From positions 145,334,731 to 145,398,730 of the forward strand of contig CM060706.1 in the NCBI GenBank assembly GCA_030686995.1: DNA of 64,000 nt, given 5' to 3'. The position numbers were made by a program, and so were the translations under genes. Below are positions 58,901 through 64,000 of this stretch, in pieces (positions within the stretch are counted from its first letter, which is position 1; each line of letters starts with the position of its first letter). The notes below the pieces were generated by a model that was not told where the DNA came from, made no database searches, and saw only the letters and a list, made by a program, of their open reading frames with translations. The DNA comes from Artemisia argyi. Taxonomy: Eukaryota; Streptophyta; Magnoliopsida; Asterales; Asteraceae.

Positions 58901-59599
58901 ACAACTACATCAATATGAGCATGACCAAAATACAATGAATACATATTAAAGCATACATGGTACATTATCTTGAATTTCAACATCTCAACTTCAAAGAACA
59001 GTCCTTGTATATTTTGGAATTAGGACGATATCATGTTTGTTATGCATTCAATCAATTTAGCAAACATGCAACTCTTTAACTTCTTTTGACTTACAAACAA
59101 CGTATTTGAATCTGGGAAATCATGTTTCCAAAGTTCCAATGGACCATTAATTGAATAAAAAACATAGGTATCTCTGCATGAAAATTGATAGTGTGGGCCA
59201 AAAGCCACTGCACAAAGTGCATCATATCTAAACTAACAGCAACTCTTAGTGCAAAATTAAATAATGACCTCATGAAATTATATCAAGCAAAGCTGAAGAG
59301 GATTGTGAATCCATAAGCCTCTTCAACCATTCCTACTATTTGAGATAACTTATCATAGTGATGGAAGTTGAAATGGTACATCGCTTGGTATCGCTTCAAA
59401 TTTTGCCGCCCTCCTAACTCTAATGTCGTTAGCATGTCAGACACTTTTCGTCGCTGCATTAGCCTCCTCGTATGTTTTTCTTAGTCATATTCACATGTAG
59501 TTGCTTAATCTGTAGCAAGAACCAACAAAGTAGCTCTTATCACATAAGTTTTCCGCGGCTTGAATTGAATATCTCTGTTCTACCCAAACTGAAAAAGAA
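55996..59599. other. AT-rich stretch without recognisable genes
   Basis: No supportable gene; the longest open frames are 60-80 codons and featureless. Short repeated words (ACTAATGACTAAAAGTA near 56224 and 56489; CATTATACATCTAA-TGC near 56262 and 56311) suggest Helitron or other non-coding repeat sequence. Confidence 0.5.
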
Positions 59600-59710
<111 letters not shown>

Positions 59711-59738
59711 CACATAGGGTTAATAGAGCAATTGTATA

Positions 59739-59960
59739 TTGTTTGGGAAGCCCGGCCGATGGGCGGGAATTAGTTATAAATATTGCTTTAAGGTATTAGT
59801 TAACGGAAATTCATTTTTAAGGACGGGGAGCTTAATTATTATTTTGATGAGCTTAATTATTATTTTGATTGTATTAGTTAACGGGAAATATTTTTTAAGG
59901 AAGGCGAGCTTGACGTACATTTTAATTGTTAATTGGGTTAATATTGGGGTACCTGTACCT
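59739..59960 (-). mobile_element. Degenerate Helitron-type end with tandem repeats
   Basis: GGGAAGCCCGGCCGATGGGCGGG (hairpin core 59751-59767, one mismatch) matches the 55796 hairpin closely, but the CTAG is lost (ATTGT in its place). It is followed by imperfect direct repeats (GTATTAGTTAACGG-AAAT...TTTTTAAGGA...GAGCTT, about 59791 and 59871). Same orientation as the other two ends. Likely an older, mutated relative. Confidence 0.4.
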
Positions 59961-60540
59961 ATAGAGTAGATTGTTTGCCTTCCTTCATACCAAAAGAGTG
60001 TACCATGATGCCCACAAACCTGGTCGGTGTCCCCCAAATACATATATTCTAAAGGCGTTCCTGCATATTTATGAAAAAGATAAAAGTAAATAAATAAGAA
60101 ACCCTGAACAGGTTCAACCGGCCGGGGAAAAAAGGTACTGATAATGTAACAAACCGGTTACGCAGGCACCAATAAATTTACCTGGCATGAGACGGAGAGC
60201 ATATGCATTCATTGTTCCTCCGCGTACCAATGGCCCCCTTTTACATCCCTTCATTAAAGCTTGTAACAACATGAGGCTGCAAAGAATTAGTATAAATTAA
60301 ACCAACCTTTATATCTTGTATCTAGCAATGTGGTAACTGGAAGGAATCAACGTTCTATGGGAATGTGGGAAACATGCAAAACCAAAATTTACACAAACTT
60401 TGACACTCTTACTGTACTTGTTCGAATAAACATATATCACCATATACCAAATTTTGGGCTTACCAATTAAATCAAGCGTAGCTCTTCTTTTTTTATAATG
60501 TGTGATCTTAAAGTGCAGATACACTTATATATAAGTATTG

Positions 60541-61440
60541 TTTTTTTTTCTTCCGGAAGTAAATCAGTAGAACCACCACATCAGATTTTCTAGGTAGCGT
60601 AAGGAATGGATGATTTATATCCATATCAGACAACGTTAGCACCTTCCTAATTGGCCACTCATCGTGATGATGACTCATCATAACATGCATTGATGTTTGA
60701 ACCATTACTGGCTCATAAGGGACAGAAAAGTTTAAGGACCCGTTAGCCCAACGGATCTTGATCTCTTTACCAGCCCCAAGTACCTTTCTTCTCCCAATTT
60801 TACCCCATTTACCTATCAAATTATAATAATTACGACACCACCCCAGCTTCATTACATAGATTTCATCTGTATCAACATGACTGGCGTTCAGGTTTACCTC
60901 TTCTTCGTTTCTTAAAAGCTCTCTTTATTGAGGTGTCCAATGGGAAAGAATATGATCTTTAACTGATTTACATGTCAAAGGTAGGAAAGGGTGATTAGTA
61001 TCCATATCAGAAAGTGTTAGCACTTTTTTAATTGGCCAGTAGTTGTGATTCACATGATTCACCACTGGTGCTGGTGGGGGTACAACTTGTAATGGTTTGT
61101 GGAGGTGGAATGTGTTGTTGTTGTTACTGCTGGTGCTGGTGCTGCGGCTGCGGCTGCAGCTGCAGCTGCTGATGTGGAACCGAAAAGTGTAGACATCCAT
61201 TATAAGAGGCTAATTTAATCTCCTTCCAGGCCTCAAGTCCTTTACTTCTTATGATTTTCCCCATTTTTCAATGAGATTGTAGTAACTTCCAAGTCACTTT
61301 AATTTCATTATATAAAGATCACCAGTATCATCATCTTGAGCACAGATTGCTACTTGCTCTTTATTAGCCAATTGATCTCTATCGAGCTGTGTGAGATGGC
61401 ATAGAATGTATGTCTCAACTGGTGAGTGACATATAAGGTG
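60541..61440 (-). pseudogene. Tandem B3-domain gene, decayed (REM/At2g33720-like)
   Basis: Reading right to left. A first B3 C-terminal half (about 61430-61170) with DDDTGDLYIMKLK, then a TGA where Trp is usual, then LGSYYNLIEKWGK. A Gln/His/Ser/Asn-rich linker (about 61170-61080). A second B3 start, NYWPIKKVLTLSDMDTNHPF, interrupted by TAA (about 60925), continuing as YVMKLGW...NYYNLIGKWGKI and IRWANGSLNFSVP. A third start, EWPIRKVLTLSDMDINHPF (about 60660-60600), fades out. B3 domains bind DNA. This looks like two to three tandem copies of one plant-specific B3 type in a single gene, broken by at least two stops. No first exon was found. Confidence 0.75.
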
Positions 61441-63340
61441 AGTGGCACATTAGATAAAGCCTACTATACAACAACTATAACCTAAAAACACTGATGTAAC
61501 ATCATAAGTGAAGTAACAACATTAAAAAATCGATGTATCATTCTAACCTTCCGTATCCACCAATAAACATAGGTCAAAATCTTGAACCCCTTGATGAATC
61601 ATATTTCTCTATACTACGGAGTAGTCCAATTAGACCTCCTTACATAAAACATAGAGTTGTATACAACTAAAGATATCCAGACCTATAAATCAATGATACA
61701 AATATTTAACATGCTAGTCAATATATTGCTTCTATCAGTTGCCATTATTAATGATAACACACACCTGAATTAGATCACCGATTTCGGATCCCACAATGGC
61801 ATATTTTTGTGCAACTGACATTACTAAAAGGACATTGTTCATGGCTAGCTTCTCTCAAGCCAATTTGTACTCAATCTGTTTCATTTGCAATTCAGCTCAT
61901 GAAATCCTCAGTGAAGCTGCAAGTTGCGCCTCAGATGGTTAATATCCTAATCTTTCCTTTAATCTAAAAATGTTGCAGAAGTCATGTTAAATTACAAACA
62001 TACACTTTTTCAAAAAAACCACAATTGAGCTTATCACTGAATCCATATTACTTGGCCAAAACCTCAGCTAATTTCCTTGGCATCCCTATGTGACACCAAG
62101 CGATTTCCACATATTATTAAAAACAAAATCCAAAGTAGCTGAAGCTCTTCATGACAATCAGTCCCTAATTTGCCAGCATCCTATAAATTCACAACTAAAA
62201 AGAACATCAGACCACAGCCTGAAAACCTACACTGTAATTCCAAAAATAACATCAATTTCCTTAACTGTTCTAACTATGACAATTGCAATATCTCACTACG
62301 AAAATAAGAATAACTTTATACACGAAACTACTTAGCATCGAGCTTGAAGAGAAGTTAACTTTCAGCTTTAGACTACATGAATAAAAATCAAATCATCTAA
62401 ATATATTGCTAAACATGGCGTTTAAAGCTTTGAAAAAAAATCATTTAAACCTGGATAAACACGTGTTTCGCGCGATCCCGAACCAGCTTGTTTTAGGCTG
62501 TTGCCTACCCTACCCATCTAGCCACCTCTAAACATACTATGGAAAAGTCAAGCCTACCACCTCTTCATGAGTCGAAACCATTGTTGATCAGTATAATTTA
62601 AACGATCACTTACAACTTCTAACCTGCAAAAAGCTGCAAACAAACCAACGTATGCATACACGGTAGAAAAGTTTAACCATTAGGATTTTGAGGGAAAAGA
62701 GGCATACCTTTTTTCTATTCGTGATCCTTAAAAAAACCATAAAACGTGATACAAAAAACGTGGTGAATAATCAAATCATTATCATCATGAATAATGTGTT
62801 TGCAATCCAAATTGAGAACAATGCTACATATAACTTACGATATATCTACAATGATTACCTTGGTATTCAGCAAGAGCGGCTGGTGTCGATAGTCATGCAA
62901 ACTTGAATGAATGTAATTGTGAATATGGGTTGGAAGAACCTTGAAACTGTGGGATTACGCAATTAGGGTTAGGGTTATGAATGAACTGGAATTTTTAACG
63001 TGAGTTTGTATGTTTGCTTAGGGTTGAAACTCCAAATATTAATTATGTTCGTATATAAAAATCATAATACATTAATTTTGTTGTGTTTATAGATTTAGAG
63101 TTGCAAAACATGTTCCAAAGATTGAGTTGCTCTAGTGGCTGACAAGTTTGTTTGTGGTGTTTAAAACTCAAGTTCGATCCCCTCTAATATCATTTTTAAA
63201 CATATAATCCGGATTTTTGTTGATTGAATTTTATTTTGAAAATAATTGCTTAGGTGGACAATTACTGATGACATGGCTGATAATGAATTACTGGGCAATG
63301 AGGTGGCGTTTACGTGGCATTATCTACGTGTAACGCCTCC
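61441..63340. other. AT-rich stretch without recognisable genes
   Basis: No supportable gene on either strand. Small open frames (72-81 codons) lack domains. It could hold introns or upstream exons of the B3 relic on the minus strand, but nothing distinct was seen. Confidence 0.45.
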
Positions 63341-63355
63341 TGTTATATATAATAT

Positions 63356-63456
<101 letters not shown>

Positions 63457-63574
63457 TCCATCTCATTTGTCACCTAACTTTCTCTCTCATCCAAACATTT
63501 CTCTCTCAACTAAACCAAAACCCTAGATCTAACAAACCCTCGCCGGAATAATCAAAGAATCTCGCCGGAAAATC

Positions 63575-63760
63575 ATGAATCCAACGGATTCATCAACAAC
63601 ACCGTCAACAAAACCTCCGGATTCATCAAAACCACCTGCTTCATCAACAACACTACAGGAATCATCAAAAGCTCGCCGGAATCATCAACAAAACCTCGCC
63701 AGAATCACCATGAATCCGACGGATTCATCAACAAAACCGTCGGATTCATCAACAATATAA
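63575..63760 (+). CDS. Small Ser/Thr/Pro-rich ORF, unknown
   Basis: 61 codons following a typical leader (CTTTCTCTCTCATCC..., CCCTAGATCTAAC, CGCCGGAATAATC). The protein is low-complexity: MNPTDSST occurs at residues 1-8 and again at about 46-53. Its DNA is an imperfect tandem array of (A/G)ACGGATTCATCAACAA and CGCCGGAATCATCAA units. It may be the 5' part of a gene cut by the element that starts about 63758, or simply a repeat. No function proposed. Confidence 0.25.
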   Translation: MNPTDSSTTPSTKPPDSSKPPASSTTLQESSKARRNHQQNLARITMNPTDSSTKPSDSSTI

Positions 63761-64000
63761 CACCCCCAAATTTGGGATACGCAGCGGAATTAAAGTTGGG
63801 TGTTACTCGACGGCACAACAGTTATAATAATATAAAAACAATCTATAATTGGATTGTTAAAATGATTTTATTATTCAAATATCAGAGTTTACAAAATGAG
63901 ATCCCAGTAGTATTACAATTTATCCAATAATTTATCAAAGAATAATAAAATCTTAGCCTTCCTTCCGTATCCATGTCCTTCCATGCCATCCTTGCTTGTT
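63758..64000. mobile_element. Possible edge of another LTR element
   Basis: TATAACACCCCCAAATTTGG (63756 on) resembles the TGTAACACCCC start of many plant gypsy LTRs, and the composition changes at this point. The window ends before a second LTR, PBS or PPT could be checked. Confidence 0.25.

Overview
This is a nuclear plant sequence: spliced genes with GT-AG introns, dense LTR retrotransposons, hAT, Helitron and MITE remains, long AT and AAT microsatellites, and a 500-N assembly gap. A spliced GH3 gene shows it is an angiosperm. The style of the retroelement extra ORFs (a PF04195 'gypsy-type transposon' protein, and a low-complexity ORF downstream of copia pol) resembles what I know from Asteraceae such as Tanacetum and Artemisia. 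The family assignment is inference.

Layout. 1-2043: gene-free. 2126-14548: one 12.4-kb Ty1/copia element on the minus strand, sitting in an AT microsatellite. It has 466/469-bp LTRs, a PBS, a PPT, broken gag-pol, a broken extra ORF downstream of pol, and a small ORF on the opposite strand with its own TATA box. A 1.4-kb solo LTR (TSD CCTAT) splits the extra ORF. 14667-18993: AT-rich, with a possible exon relic, an LTR-like stretch and a Helitron 3' end.

18999-42388: the most striking region. Two halves of one plus-strand LTR, flanked by the TSD AGTAG, enclose a minus-strand tandem array of a Ty3/gypsy Tat-like element with a 9.8-kb period and about 2.4 units. Each unit carries gag-pol on the minus strand and, between integrase and the 3' LTR, a four-exon gene on the plus strand with its own TATA box and twin G-boxes. 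Only the first copy of that antisense gene is open throughout. Both gag-pol copies share the same frameshift and stop, which suggests that an already defective unit was amplified as DNA.

42534-46842: a hAT MITE, a second decayed solo LTR, and a hAT transposon containing the assembly gap. 47157-49995: the one clear host gene, an auxin-amido synthetase of the GH3 family (3 exons, 599 codons). 52090-53679: an internally deleted copia element with 119-bp LTRs, interrupted by a second hAT MITE. 53987-54388: a SINE-like element whose head resembles 5S rRNA. 54859-55446: a possible first exon followed by an Ala-Lys-Pro-rich minisatellite. 55784 and about 59739: two more Helitron-type ends. 60541-61440: a decayed tandem B3-domain gene. 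63575-64000: a small repetitive ORF, then the possible edge of another LTR element.

Apart from GH3 and possibly a few exon relics, the genes belong to mobile elements. The apparent nesting order is: solo LTR inside copia, MITE inside the copia derivative, and the gypsy array inside its own LTR.
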